DNA of 64,000 bases from Halisarca cf. caerulea (lineage: Eukaryota > Porifera > Demospongiae > Chondrillida > Halisarcidae), in NCBI GenBank assembly GCA_963170055.1, contig CAUJGJ010000107.1:1-64000 (forward strand), given 5' to 3'. Position numbers and translations under genes: made by a program. This document shows, in pieces, positions 25,478 to 36,912 of this stretch. The notes under the pieces are model-generated. The model ran no database searches and was not told where the DNA came from. It saw nothing but the letters and a program-made list of their open reading frames with translations. The number at the start of each line of letters is the position of its first letter. Position 1 is the first letter of the stretch.

Positions 25478-25581
25478 TGGACACACATGACCTTTCTGAA
25501 GTGCTGTGGTCGCATTTGTGTAGTGTTGGATATGCTGGTACTAATACCAATATTTGGCACTTGTACCACGCACATTCCCAG
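25478..25581. repeat. Class z monomer with a compensated base pair in the inverted repeat
   Basis: The left arm reads tggtactaatacc (G63 to A) and the right arm cacttgtacca (C87 to T). Positions 63 and 87 are partners, so the pair changes from G-C to A-T and stays paired. A85 to T, opposite T65, is not compensated. The same combination occurs at 26102, 31923 and 58340. Other z-like copies (24334, 54492, 57092) keep the original pair. Confidence 0.85.
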
Positions 25582-26517
25582 TGGACACACATGAAGTTTC
25601 TTAACTACTGTGGGCGTATTTTCTTAATGTTGGATATGCTGGTGCTAATACCAATATTTGGCACTAGCACCACGCACATTCCCAGTGGACACACATGACT
25701 TTTCTGAAGTACTGTGGGCGCATTTGTGTAGTGTTGGATGTGGTGGTGCTAATACCAATATTTGGCACTAGCACCACGCACATTCCCAGTGGACACACAT
25801 GAAGTTTCTGAAGTGCTGTGGGCGTATTTGTGTAGTGTTGGATATGCTGGTGCTAATACCAATATTTGGCACTAGCACCACGCACTTTCCCAGTGGACAC
25901 ACATGAAGTTTCTTATATGCTGTGGGCGTATTTGTGTAGTGTTGGATATGGTGGTGCTAATACCAATATTTGGCACTAGCACCACGCACATTCCCAGTGG
26001 ACACACATGACCTTTCTGAAGTGCTGTGGGCGTATATGTGTAGTGTTGGATATGCTGGTGCTAATACAAATATTTGGTACTAGCACCACGCACATTCCCA
26101 GTGGACACACATGACCTTTCTGAAGTGCTGTGGTCGCATTTGTGTAGTGTTGGATATGCTGGTACTAATACCAATATTTGGCACTTGTACCACGCACATT
26201 CCCAGTGGACACACATGAAGTTTCTTAACTACTGTGGGCGTATTTTCTTAATGTTGGATATGCTGGTGCTAATACCAATATTTGGCACTAGCACCACGCA
26301 CATTCCCAGTGGACACACATGACTTTTCTGAAGTGCTGTAGGCGTATTTGTGTAGTGTTGGATATGGTGGTGCTAATACCAATATTTGGCACTAGCACCA
26401 CGCACATTCCCAGTGGACACACATGACCTTTCTGAAGTACTGTGGGCGTATTTGTGTAATGTTGGATATGCTGGTGCTAATACCAATATTTGGCACTGGC
26501 ACCACGCGCATTCCCAG

Positions 26518-26619
26518 TGGACACACATGACCTTTCTGAAGTACTGTGGGCGCATTTGTGTAGTGTGATGTGGTGGTGCTAATACCAATATTTGGCACTA
26601 GCACCACGCACATTCCCAG
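26518..26619. repeat. 102-bp class s monomer with a 2-bp deletion
   Basis: gtagtgtgatgtgg in place of gtagtgttggatgtgg removes two bases. The identical deletion is at 58756-58857, in the right copy of the segmental duplication. The s monomers at 10818, 25686 and 32339 lack it. Confidence 0.92.
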
Positions 26620-28906
26620 TGGACACACATGAAGTTTCTGAAGTGCTGTGGGCGTATTTGTGTAGTGTTGGATATGCTGGTGCTAATACCAATATTTGGC
26701 ACTAGCACCACGCACTTTCCCAGTGGACACACATGAAGTTTCTTATATGCTGTGGGCGTATTTGTGTAGTGTTGGATATGGTGGTGCTAATACCAATATT
26801 TGGCACTAGCACCACGCACATTCTCAGGGGACACACATGAAGTTTCTGAAGATCTGTGGGCGTATCTGTGTAGTGTTGGATATGCTGGTGCTAATACCAA
26901 TATTTGGCACTAGCACCACGCACATTCCCAGTGGACAAACATGAAGTTTCTGAAGTGCTGTGGGCGTATTTGTGTAGTGTTGGATATGCTGGTGCTAATA
27001 CCAATATTTGGCACTAGCACCACGCACATTCCGATTGGACACACATGAAGATTTTTAACTACTGTGGGCGTATTTGTGTAATGTTGGATATGCTGGTGCT
27101 AATACCAATATTTGGCACTAGCACCACGCACATTCCCAGTGGACACACATGAAGTTTCTGAAGTGCTGTGGGCGTATTTGTGTAGTGTTGGATATGCTGG
27201 TGCTAATACCAATATTTGGCACTAGCACCACACACATTCGCAGTGGACACACATGAAGTTTCTGAAGTTCTGTGGGCGTATTTGTGTAGTGTTGGATATG
27301 CTGGTGCTAATACCAATATTTGGCACTAGCACCACGCACATTCCCAGTGGACACACATGAAGTTTCTGAAGTGCTGTTGGCGTATTTGTGTAGTGTTGGA
27401 TATGGTGGTGCTAATACCAATATTTGGCACTAGCACCACGCACATTCCGATTGGACACACATGAAGATTTTTAACTACTGTGGGCGTATTTGTGTAATGT
27501 TGGATATGCTGGTGCTAATACCAATATTTGGCACTAGCACCACGCACATTCCCAGTGGACACACATGAAGTTTCTGAAGTGCTGTGGGCGTATTTGTGTA
27601 GTGTTGGATATGCTGGTGCTAATACCAATATTTGGCACTAGCACCACACACATTCGCAGTGGACACACATGAAGTTTCTGAAGTTCTGTGGGCGTATTTG
27701 TGTAGTGTTGGATATGCTGGTGCTAATACCAATATTTGGCACTAGCACCACGCACATTCCCAGTGGACACACATGAAGTTTCTGAAGTGCTGTTGGCGTA
27801 TTTGTGTAGTGTTGGATATGGTGGTGCTAATACCAATATTTGGCACTAGCACCACGCACATTCCCAGTGAACACACATGAAGTTTCTGAAGTGCTGTGGG
27901 CATATTTTTGTAGTGTTGGATATGCTGGTGCTAATACCAATATTTGGCACTAGCACCACGCACATTCCCAGTGGACACACATGAAGTTTCTGAAGTGCTG
28001 TGGGCGTATTTGTGTAGTGTTGGATATGGTGGTGCTAATACCAATATTTGGCACTAGCACCACACACATTCCCAGAGGACACACATGAAGATTTTTAACT
28101 ACTGTGGAAGTATTTGTGTAATGTTGGATATGCTGGTGCTAATACCAATATTTGGCACTAGCACCACGCACATTCCCAGTGGACACACATGACTTTTCTG
28201 AAGTGCTGTAGGCGTATTTGTGTAGTGTTCGATATGGTGGTGCTAATACCAATATTTGGCACTAGCACCACGCACATTCCCAGTGGACACACATGACCTT
28301 TCTGAAGTGCTGTGGGCGTATATGTGTAGTGTTGGATATGCTGGTGCTAATACAAATATTTGGTACTAGCACCACGCACATTCCCAGAAGACACACATTA
28401 AGTTTCTGAAGATCTGTGGGCGTATTTGTGTAGTGTTGGATATGCTGGTGCTAATACCAATATTTGGCACTAGCACCACACACATTCCCAGTGGACACAC
28501 ATGAAGATTCTTAACAACTGTGGGCGTATTTGTGTAATTTGGATATGCTGGTGCTAATACCAATATTTGGCACTGGCACAAAGCGCATTCCCAGTGGAAA
28601 CACATGACCTTTCTGAAGTACTGTGGGCGTATTTGTGTAGTGTTGGATGTGGTGGTGCTAATACCAATATTTGTCACTAGCACCACGCACATTCCCAGTG
28701 GACACACATGAAGTTTCTGAAGTGCTGTGGGCGTATTTGTGTAGTGTTGGATATGGTGGTGCTAATACCAATATTTGGCACTAGCACCACGCACTTTCCC
28801 AGTGGACACACATGAAGTTTCTTATATGCTGTGGGCGTATTTGTGTAGTGTTGGATATGCTGGTGCTAATACCAATATTTGGCACTAGCACCACGCACAT
28901 TGTCAG
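26620..28906. repeat. 22-monomer block with the near-complete 17-class order (2287 bp)
   Basis: Order t-u-q-a-b-c-d-(e/a)-b-c-d-e-f-g-h-i-j-k-l-m-n-o. The e/a chimera at 27348 has gctgttggcg and ggtggtg but ends attccgat, and it triggers a second b-c-d-e. The right copy (58858-61352) has the same re-entry but through a g/a chimera two monomers later. The l monomer at 28492 is 103 bp. Confidence 0.88.
28492..28594. repeat. 103-bp class l monomer with a 1-bp deletion
   Basis: gtgtaatttggatatg in place of gtgtaatgttggatatg. The same deletion lies at 60938-61040. By shifting phase it lets a minus-strand frame avoid the recurrent stop. That explains why the two longest open frames of the window (28366-28707 and 60812-61153, 113 codons each) lie exactly here. 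They are not genes. Confidence 0.92.
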
Positions 28907-30050
28907 GGGACACACATGAAGTTTCTGAAGTGCTGTGGGCGTATCTGTGTAGTGTTATATATGCTGGTGCTAATACCAATATTTGGCACTAGCACCACGC
29001 ACATTCCCAGTGGACACACATGAAGTTTCTGAAGTGCTGTGGGCGTATTTGTGTAGTGTTGGATATGGTGGTGCTAATACCAACATTTGGCACTAGCACC
29101 ACGCACATTCCCATTTGACACACATGAAGATTTTTAACTACTGTGGGCGTATTTGTGTAGTGTTGGATATGCTGGTGCTAATACCAATATTTGGCACTAG
29201 CACCACGCACATTCCCAGTGGACACACATGACCTTTCTGAAGTGCTGTGGGCGTATTTGTGTAGTGTTTGATATGGTGGTGCTAATACCAATATTTGGCA
29301 CTAGCACCACGCACATTCCCAGTGGACACACATGACCTTTCTGAAGTGCTGTGGGCGTATTTGTGTAGTGTTGGATATGCTGGTGCTAATACCAATATTT
29401 GGCACTAGCACCACGCACATTCCCAGTAGACACACATTAAGTTTTTTAAGTGCTGAGGGCGTATTTGTGTAGTGTTGTATATGCTGGTGCTAATACCAAT
29501 ATTTGGCACTAGCACCACGCACATTCTCAGGGGACACACATGAAGTTTCTGAAGATCTGTGGGCGTATCTGTGTAGTGTTGGATATGCTGGTGCTAATAC
29601 CAATATTTGGCACTAGCACCACGCACATTTTCAGTGGACAAACATGAAGTTTCTGAAGTGCTGTGGGCGTATTTGTGTAGTGTTGGATATGCTGGTGCTA
29701 ATACCAATGTTTGGCACTAGCACCACGCACATTCCGATTGGACACACATGAAGATTTTTAACTACTGTGGGCGTATATGTGTAATGTTGGATATGCTGGT
29801 GCTAATACCAATATTTGGTACTAGCACCACGCACATTCCCAGTGGACACACATGACCTTTCTGAAGTGCTGTGGGCGTATTTGTGTAGTGTTGGATATGC
29901 TGGTGCTAATACCAATATTTGGCACTAGCACCACGCACATTCCCAGTGGACACACATGACCTTTCTGAAGTGCTGTGGGCGTATTTGTGTAGTGTTGGAT
30001 ATGCTGGTGCTAATACCAATATTTGGCACTAGCACCACGCACATTCCCAG
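28907..30050. repeat. 11-monomer p-w-x-v-q-a-b module (1144 bp)
   Basis: It begins p, ccaacatttgg monomer, b-like, w-x-v-q-a-b, then two tgacc monomers. Rare variants shared with 61353-62496 are the q end cacattttcagtgg and accaatgtttgg in a. The b monomer at 29739 has a private gtatatgtgtaatg. In all, the p + ccaacatttgg module appears seven times in the window (starts 21838, 28907, 46276, 49292, 51996, 54596, 61353). Confidence 0.88.
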
Positions 30051-31818
30051 TAGACACACATTAAGTTTCTGAAGTGCTGTGGGCGTATTTGTGTAGTGTT
30101 GGATATGCTGGTGCTAATACCAATATTTGGCACTAGCACCACACACATTCGCAGTGGACACACATGAAGTTTCTGAAGTTCTGTGGGCGTATTTGTGTAG
30201 TGTTGGATATGCTGGTGCTAATACCAATATTTGGCACTAGCACCACGCACATTCCCAGTGGACACACATGACCTTTCTGAAGTGCTGTGGGCGTATTTGT
30301 GTAGTGTTGGATATGCTGGTGCTAATACCAATATTTGGCACTAGCACCACGCACATTCCCAGTAGACACACATTAAGTTTCTGAAGTGCTGTGGGCGTAT
30401 TTGTGTAGTGTTGGATATGCTGGTGCTAATACCAATATTTGGCACTAGCACCACACACATTCGCAGTGGACACACATGAAGTTTCTGAAGTTCTGTGGGC
30501 GTATTTGTGTAGTGTTGGATATGCTGGTGCTAATACCAATATTTGGCACTAGCACCACGCACATTCCCAGTAGACACACATTAAGTTTCTGAAGTGCTGT
30601 GGGCGTATTTGTGTAGTGTTGGATATGCTGGTGCTAATACCAATATTTGGCACTAGCACCACACACATTCGCAGTGGACACACATGAAGTTTCTGAAGTT
30701 CTGTGGGCGTATTTGTGTAGTGTTGGATATGCTGGTGCTAATACCAATATTTGGCACTAGCACCACGCACATTCCCAGTGGACACACATGAAGTTTCTGA
30801 AGTGCTGTGGGCGTATTTGTGTAGTGTTGGATAAGGTGGTGCTAATACCAATATTTGGCACTAGCACCACGCACATTCCCAGTGGACACACATGAAGTTT
30901 CTGAAGTGCTTTGGGCATATTTTTGTAGTGTTGGATATGCTGGTGCTAATACCAATATTTGGCACTAGCACCACGCACATTCCCAGTGGACACACATGAA
31001 GTTCCTGAAGTGCTGTGGGCGTATTTGTGTAGTGTTGGATATGGTGGTGCTAATACCAATATTTGGCACTAGCACCACACACATTCCCAGAGGACACACA
31101 TGAAGATTTTTAACTACTGTGGAAGTATTTGTGTAATGTTGGATGTGCTGGTGCTAATACCAATATTTGGCACTAGCACCACGCACATTCCCAGTGGACA
31201 CACATGACCTTTCTGAAGTGCTGTAGGCGTATTTGTGTAGTGTTGGATATGGTGGTGCTAATACCAATATTTGGCACTAGCACCACGCACATTCCCAGTG
31301 GACACACATGAAGTTTCTGAAGTGCTGTGGGCGTATTTGTGTAGTGTTGGATATGCTGGTGCTAATACCAATATTTGGCACTAGCACCACGCACATTCCC
31401 AGTGGACACACATGAAGTTTCTTAAGTGCTGTGGGCATATTTTTGTAGTGTTGGATATGCTGGTGCTAATACCAATATTTGGCACTAGCACCACGCACAT
31501 TCCCAGTGGACACACATGAAGTTCCTGAAGTGCTGTGGGCGTATTTGTGTAGTGTTGGATATGGTGGTGCTAATACCAATATTTGGCACTAGCACCACAC
31601 ACATTCCCAGAGGACACACATGAAGATTTTTAACTACTGTGGAAGTATTTGTGTAATGTTGGATGTGCTGGTGCTAATACCAATATTTGGCACTAGCACC
31701 ACGCACATTCCCAGTGGACACACATGACCTTTCTGAAGTGCTGTAGGCGTATTTGTGTAGTGTTGGATATGGTGGTGCTAATACCAATATTTGGCACTAG
31801 CACCACGCACATTCCCAG
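30051..31818. repeat. Local c*-d and f-g-h-i tandems (17 monomers, 1768 bp)
   Basis: Order c*-d-x-c*-d-c*-d-g-f-g-h-i-x-f-g-h-i. The c*-d pair occurs three times (30051, 30363, 30571) against twice in the right copy, an extra x-c*-d triplet of 312 bp. The f-g-h-i run is duplicated with a 520-bp period (30883 and 31403). Private variants are ggataaggtgg at 30779 and ttcttaagtgctg at 31403. The gctttgggcat variant at 30883 is shared with 63017. Confidence 0.86.
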
Positions 31819-32649
31819 TGGACACACATGACCTTTCTGAAGTGCTGTGGGCGTATATGTGTAGTGTTGGATATACTGGTGCTAATACAAATATTTGGTA
31901 CTAGCACCACGCACATTCCCAGTGGACACACATGACCTTTCTGAAGTGCTGTGGTCGCATTTGTGTAGTGTTGGATATGCTGGTACTAATACCAATATTT
32001 GGCACTTGTACCACGCACATTCCCAGTGGACACACATGAAGTTTCTTAACTACTGTGGGCGTATTTTCTTAATGTTGGATATGCTGGTGCTAAGACCAAT
32101 ATTTGGCACTAGCACCACGCACATTCCCAGTGGACACACATGACTTTTCTGAAGTGCTGTAGGCGTATTTGTGTAGTGTTGGATATGGTGGTGCTAATAC
32201 CAATATTTGGCACTAGCACCACGCACATTCCCAGTGGACACACATGACCTTTCTGAAGTACTGTGGGCGTATTTGTGTAATGTTGGATATGCTGGTGCTA
32301 ATACCAATATTTGGCACTGGCACCACGCGCATTCCCAGTGGACACACATGACCTTTCTGAAGTACTGTGGGCGCATTTGTGTAGTGTTGGATGTGGTGGT
32401 GCTAATACCAATATTTGGCACTAGCACCACGCACATTCCCAGTGGACACACATGAAGTTTCTGAAGTGCTGTGGGCGTATTTGTGTAGTGTTGGATATGC
32501 TGGTGCTAATACCAATATTTGGCACTAGCACCACGCACTTTCCCAGTGGACACACATGAAGTTTCTTATATGCTGTGGGCGTATTTGTGTAGTGTTGGAT
32601 ATGGTGGTGCTAATACAATATTTGGCACTAGCACCACGCACATTCTCAG
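31819..32649. repeat. j-z-aa-i-r-s-t-u module (8 monomers, 831 bp)
   Basis: Same order as 25998-26827 and 58236-59065, apart from indels. The s monomer here is full length. The u monomer at 32547 is 103 bp (ctaatacaatatttgg). The aa monomer at 32027 has ctaagacc and j at 31819 has ggatatactgg. The z monomer at 31923 carries the A63/T87 pair. Confidence 0.87.
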
Positions 32650-34208
32650 GGGACACACATGAAGTTTCTGAAGATCTGTGGGCGTATCTGTGTAGTGTTG
32701 GATATGCTGGTGCTAATACCAATATTTGGCACTAGCACCACGCACATTCCCAGTGGACAAACATGAAGTTTCTGAAGTGCTGTGGGCGTATTTGTGTATT
32801 GTTGGATATGCTGGTGCTAATACCAATATTTGGCACTAGCACCACGCACATTCCCAGTGGACACACATGAAGTTTCTGAAGTGCTGTGGGCGTATTTGTG
32901 TAGTGTTGGATATGCTGGTTCTAATACCAATATTTGGCACTAGCACCACACACATTCGCAGTGGACACACATGAAGTTTCTGAAGTTCTGTGGGCGTATT
33001 TGTGTAGTGTTGGATATGCTGGTGCTAATACCAATATTTGGCACTAGCACCACGCACATTCCCAGTGGACACACATGAAGTTTCTGAAGTGCTGTTGGCT
33101 TATTTGTGTAGTGTTGGATATGGTGGTGCTAATACCAATATTTGGCACTAGCACCACGCACATTCCCAGTGAACACACATGAAGTTTCTGAAGTGCTGTG
33201 GGCATATTTTTGTAGTGTTGGATATGCTGGTGCTAATACCAATATTTGGCACTAGCACCACGCACATTCCCAGTGGACACACATGAAGTTTCTGAAGTGC
33301 TGTGGGCGTATTTTGTAGTGTTGGATATGGTGGTGCTAATACCAATATTTGGCACTAGCACCACACACATTCCTAGAGGACACACATGAAGATTTTTAAC
33401 TACTGTGGAAGTATTTGTGTGATGTTGGATATGCTGGTGCTAATACCAATATTTGGCACTAGCACCACGCACATTCCCAGTGGACACACATGACTTTTCT
33501 GAAGTGCTGTAGGCGTATTTGTGTAGTGTTGGATATGGTGGTGCTAATACCAAAATTTGGCACTAGCACCACGCACATTCCCAGTGGACACACATGACCT
33601 TTCTGAAGTGCTGTGGGCGTATATGTGTAGTGTTGGATATGCTGGTGCTAATACAAATATTTGGTACTAGCACCACGCACATTCCCAGAAGACACACATT
33701 AAGTTTCTGAAGATCTGTGGGCGTATTTGTGTAGTGTTGGATATGCTGGTGCTAATACCAATATTTGGCACTAGCACCACACACATTCCCAGTGGACACA
33801 CATGAAGATTCTTAACAACTGTGGGCGTATTTGTGTAATGTTGGATATGCTGGTACTAATACCAATATTTTGCACTGGCACCAAGCGCATTCCCAGTGGA
33901 AACACATGACCTTTCTGAAGTACTGTGGGCGTATTTGTGTAGTGTTGGATGTGGTGGTGCTAATACCAATATTTGTCACTAGCACCACGCACATTCCCAG
34001 TGGACACACATGAAGTTTCTGAAGTGCTGTGGGCGTATTTGTGTAGTGTTGGATATGGTGGTGCTAATACCAATATTTGGCACTAGCACCACGCACTTTC
34101 CCATTGGACACACATGAAGTTTCTTATATGCTGTGGGCGTATTTGTGTAGTGTTGGATATGGTGGTGCTAATACCAATATTTGGCACTAGCACCACGCAC
34201 ATTCTCAG
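32650..34208. repeat. 15-monomer HOR unit, first family (1559 bp)
   Basis: Order q-(a/b)-c-d-e-f-g-h-i-j-k-l-m-n-u. The monomer at 32754 starts tggacaaac but ends cccag and is followed by c, so b has been lost. The g monomer at 33274 is 103 bp (gggcgtattttgtag). Private variants are gttggcttatttg (33066), gtgtgatgttgg (33377) and atattttgcactgg (33793). Confidence 0.87.
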
Positions 34209-35249
34209 GGGACACACATGAAGTTTCTGAAGATCTGTGGGCGTATCTGTGTAGTGTTGGATATGCTGGTGCTAATACCAATATTTGGCACTAGCACCAC
34301 GCACATTCCCAGTGGACAAACATGAAGTTTCTGAAGTGCTGTGGGCGTATTTGTGTAGTGTTGGATATGCTGGTGCTAATACCAATATTTGGCACTAGCA
34401 CCACGCACATTCCGATTGGACACACATGAAGATTTTTAACTACTGTGGGCGTATTTGTGTAATGTTGGATATGCTGTTGCTAATACCAATATTTGGCACT
34501 AGCACCACGCACATTCCCAGTGGACACACATGAAGTTTCTGAAGTGCTGTGGGCGTATTTGTGTAGTGTTGGATATGCTGGTGCTAATACCAATATTTGG
34601 CACTAGCACCACACACATTCGCAGTGGACACACATGAAGTTTCTGAAGTTCTGTGGGCGTATTTGTGTAGTGTTGGATATGCTGGTGCTAAAACCAATAT
34701 TTGGCACTAGCACCACGCACATTCCCAGTGGACACACATGAAGTTTCTGAAGTGCTGTGGGCGTATTTGTGTAGTGTTGGATATGGTGGTGCTAATACCA
34801 ATATTTGGCACTAGCACCACGCACATTCCCAGTGAACACACATGAAGTTTCTGAAGTGCTGTGGGCATATTTTTGTAGTGTTGGATATGCTGGTGCTAAT
34901 ACCAATATTTGGCACTAGCACCACGCACATTCCCAGTGGACACACATGAAGTTTCTGAAGTGCTGTGGGCGTATTTGTGTAGTGTTGGATATGGTGGTGC
35001 TAATACCAATATTTGGCACTAGCACCACACACATTCCCAGAGGACACACATGAAGATTTTTAACTACTGTTGAAGTATTTGTGTAATGTTGGATATGCTG
35101 GTGCTAATACCAATATTTGGCACTAGCACCACGCACATTCCCAGTAGGACACACATGACTTTTCTGAAGTGCTGTAGGCGTATTTGTGTAGTGTTGGATA
35201 TGGTGGTGCTAATACCAATATTTGGCACTAGCACCACGCACATTCCCAG
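34209..35249. repeat. 10-monomer HOR run q to i, near-copy of 8529-9569 (1041 bp)
   Basis: Order q-a-b-c-d-e-f-g-h-i. It aligns monomer by monomer with 8529-9569 at an offset of 25680. It shares gctgttgct in b, ctaaaacc in d, actgttgaag in h and the one-base insertion in the last i monomer. The e position here reads gtgggcg instead of gttggcg. It is the last first-family unit before the 35-45 kb island. Confidence 0.88.
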
Positions 35250-35353
35250 TGGACACACATGAAGTTTCTTAACTACTGTGGGCGTATTTGTGTAGTGTTG
35301 GATTTGCTGGTGCTAATACCAATATTTGGCACTAGCACCACGCACATTCCCAG
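35250..35353. repeat. Boundary monomer of the second subfamily island
   Basis: A ttcttaactactg monomer with ggatttgctgg. This combination is not seen to the left and recurs at 36497, 37329 and 38368. It marks the switch from first-family classes to the second subfamily, with no change of strand or phase. Confidence 0.82.
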
Positions 35354-35977
35354 TGGACACACATGACCTTTCTGAAGTGCTGTGGGCGTATTTGTGTAAT
35401 GTGGGATATACTGGTGCTAATACCAATATTTGGCACTAGCACCACGCACATTCCCAGTGGACACACATGAAGTTTCTGAAGTGCTGTGGGTGTATTTGTG
35501 TAGTGTTGGATATGCTGGTGCTAATACCAATATTTGGCACTAGCACCACGCACATTCCCAGTGGACACACATGACCTTTCTGAAGTGCTGTGGGCGTATT
35601 TGTGTAGTGTTGGATATGCTGGTGCTAATACCAATATTTGGCACTAGCACCACGCACATTCCCAGTGGACACACATGACCTTTCTGAAGTGCTGTGGGCG
35701 TATTTGTGTAATGTGGGATATACTGGTGCTAATACCAATATTTGGCTCTAGCACCACGCACATTCCCAGTGGACACACATGAAGTTTCTGAAGTGCTGTG
35801 GGTGTATTTGTGTAGTGTTGGATATGCTGGTGCTAATACCAATATTTGGCACTAGCACCACGCACATTCCCAGTGGACACACATGACCTTTCTGAAGTGC
35901 TGTGGGCGTATTTGTGTAGTGTTGGATATGCTGGTGCTAATACCAATATTTTGAATTAGCACCACGCACATTCCCAG
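35354..35977. repeat. 3-monomer tandem (312 bp period), two units
   Basis: Each unit has a tgacc monomer with gtaatgtgggatatactgg, a gggtgtatttg monomer and a plain tgacc monomer. Unit starts are 35354 and 35666. The second unit has tttggctctag and an atattttgaattagc variant. At 312 bp (3 x 104) this is the shortest period that also keeps reading frame. Confidence 0.86.
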
Positions 35978-36912
35978 AGGAAACACATGAAGTTTTTGAA
36001 GTGCTGTGGGCGTATTTGTGTAGTGTTGGATATGCTGGTGCTAATACCAATATTTGGCACTAGCACCACGCACATTCCCAGTGGACACACATGACCTTTC
36101 TGAAGTGCTGTGGGCGTATTTGTGTAATGTGGGATATGCTGGTGCTAATACCAATATTTTGCACTAGCACCACGCACATTCCCAGTGGACAAACATGACC
36201 TTTCTGAAGATCTGTGGGCGTATGTTGTAGTGTTGGATATGCTGGTGCTAATACCAATATTTGGCACTAGCACCACGCACATTCCCAGTATAAACACATG
36301 ACCTTTCTGAAGTGCTGTGGGCGTATTTGTGTAGTGTTGGATATGCTGGTGCTAATACCAATATTTGGCAGTAGCACCACGCACATTCCCAGTGGACACA
36401 CATGACCTTTCTGAAGTGCTGTGGGCGTATTTGTGTATTGTTGGATATGCTGGTGCTAATACCAATATTTGGCACTAGCACCACGCACATTCCCAGTGGA
36501 CACACATGAAGTTTCTTAACTACTGTGGGCGTATTTGTGTAGTGTTGGATTTGCTGGTGCTAATACCAATATTTGGCACTAGCACCATGCACATTCCCAG
36601 TGGACACACATGACCTTTCTGAAGTGCTGTGGGCGTATTTGTGTAGTGTTGGATATGCTGTTGCTAATACCAATATTTGGCACTAGCACCACGCACATTC
36701 CCAGTGGACACACATGACCTTTCTGAAGTGCTGTGGGCGTATTTGTGTAATGTGGGATATACTGGTGCTAATACCAATATTTGGCACTAGCACCACGCAC
36801 ATTCCCAGTGGACACACATGAAGTTTCTGAAGTGCTGTGGGTGTATTTGTGTAGTGTTGGATATGCTGGTGCTAATACCAATATTTGGCACTAGCACCAC
36901 GCACATTCCCAG
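35562..36912. repeat. 13-monomer duplicated block, copy 1 (1351 bp)
   Basis: It matches 37433-38783 at an offset of 1871. Shared rare variants are tttggctctag, atattttgaattag, aggaaacacatgaag with agtttttgaag, the gtatgttgtag monomer of 103 bp, cccagtataaacac and ggcagtagc. Between the copies lie the y run and two other monomers. It overlaps the second half of the 3-monomer tandem. Confidence 0.9.
36186..36288. repeat. 103-bp monomer with gtatgttgtag
   Basis: A one-base deletion in gtatttgtgtag combined with tggacaaacatgacc and gaagatctg. The same monomer is at 38057-38159. The combination looks like a recombinant between an a-type 5' end, a tgacc segment and a q-type middle. Confidence 0.9.

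Larger units (their letters stand above)
25374..26619. repeat. j-z-aa module, two copies with r-s (12 monomers)
   Basis: Order j-z-aa-s-t-u-j-z-aa-i-r-s. The j-z-aa triplet at 25374-25685 repeats at 25998-26309, 624 bp apart. The z monomers (25478, 26102) carry the paired substitutions A63 and T87 in the inverted repeat. The last s monomer is 102 bp long. The first j-z-aa-s is absent from the right copy of the segmental duplication. Confidence 0.87.

Noticed and set aside
25478..26309. Transposon insertion suggested by the divergent z-aa monomers
   Set aside because: The monomers are exactly 104 bp, in phase and alignable over their full length to the consensus. There are no terminal repeats or target-site duplications.
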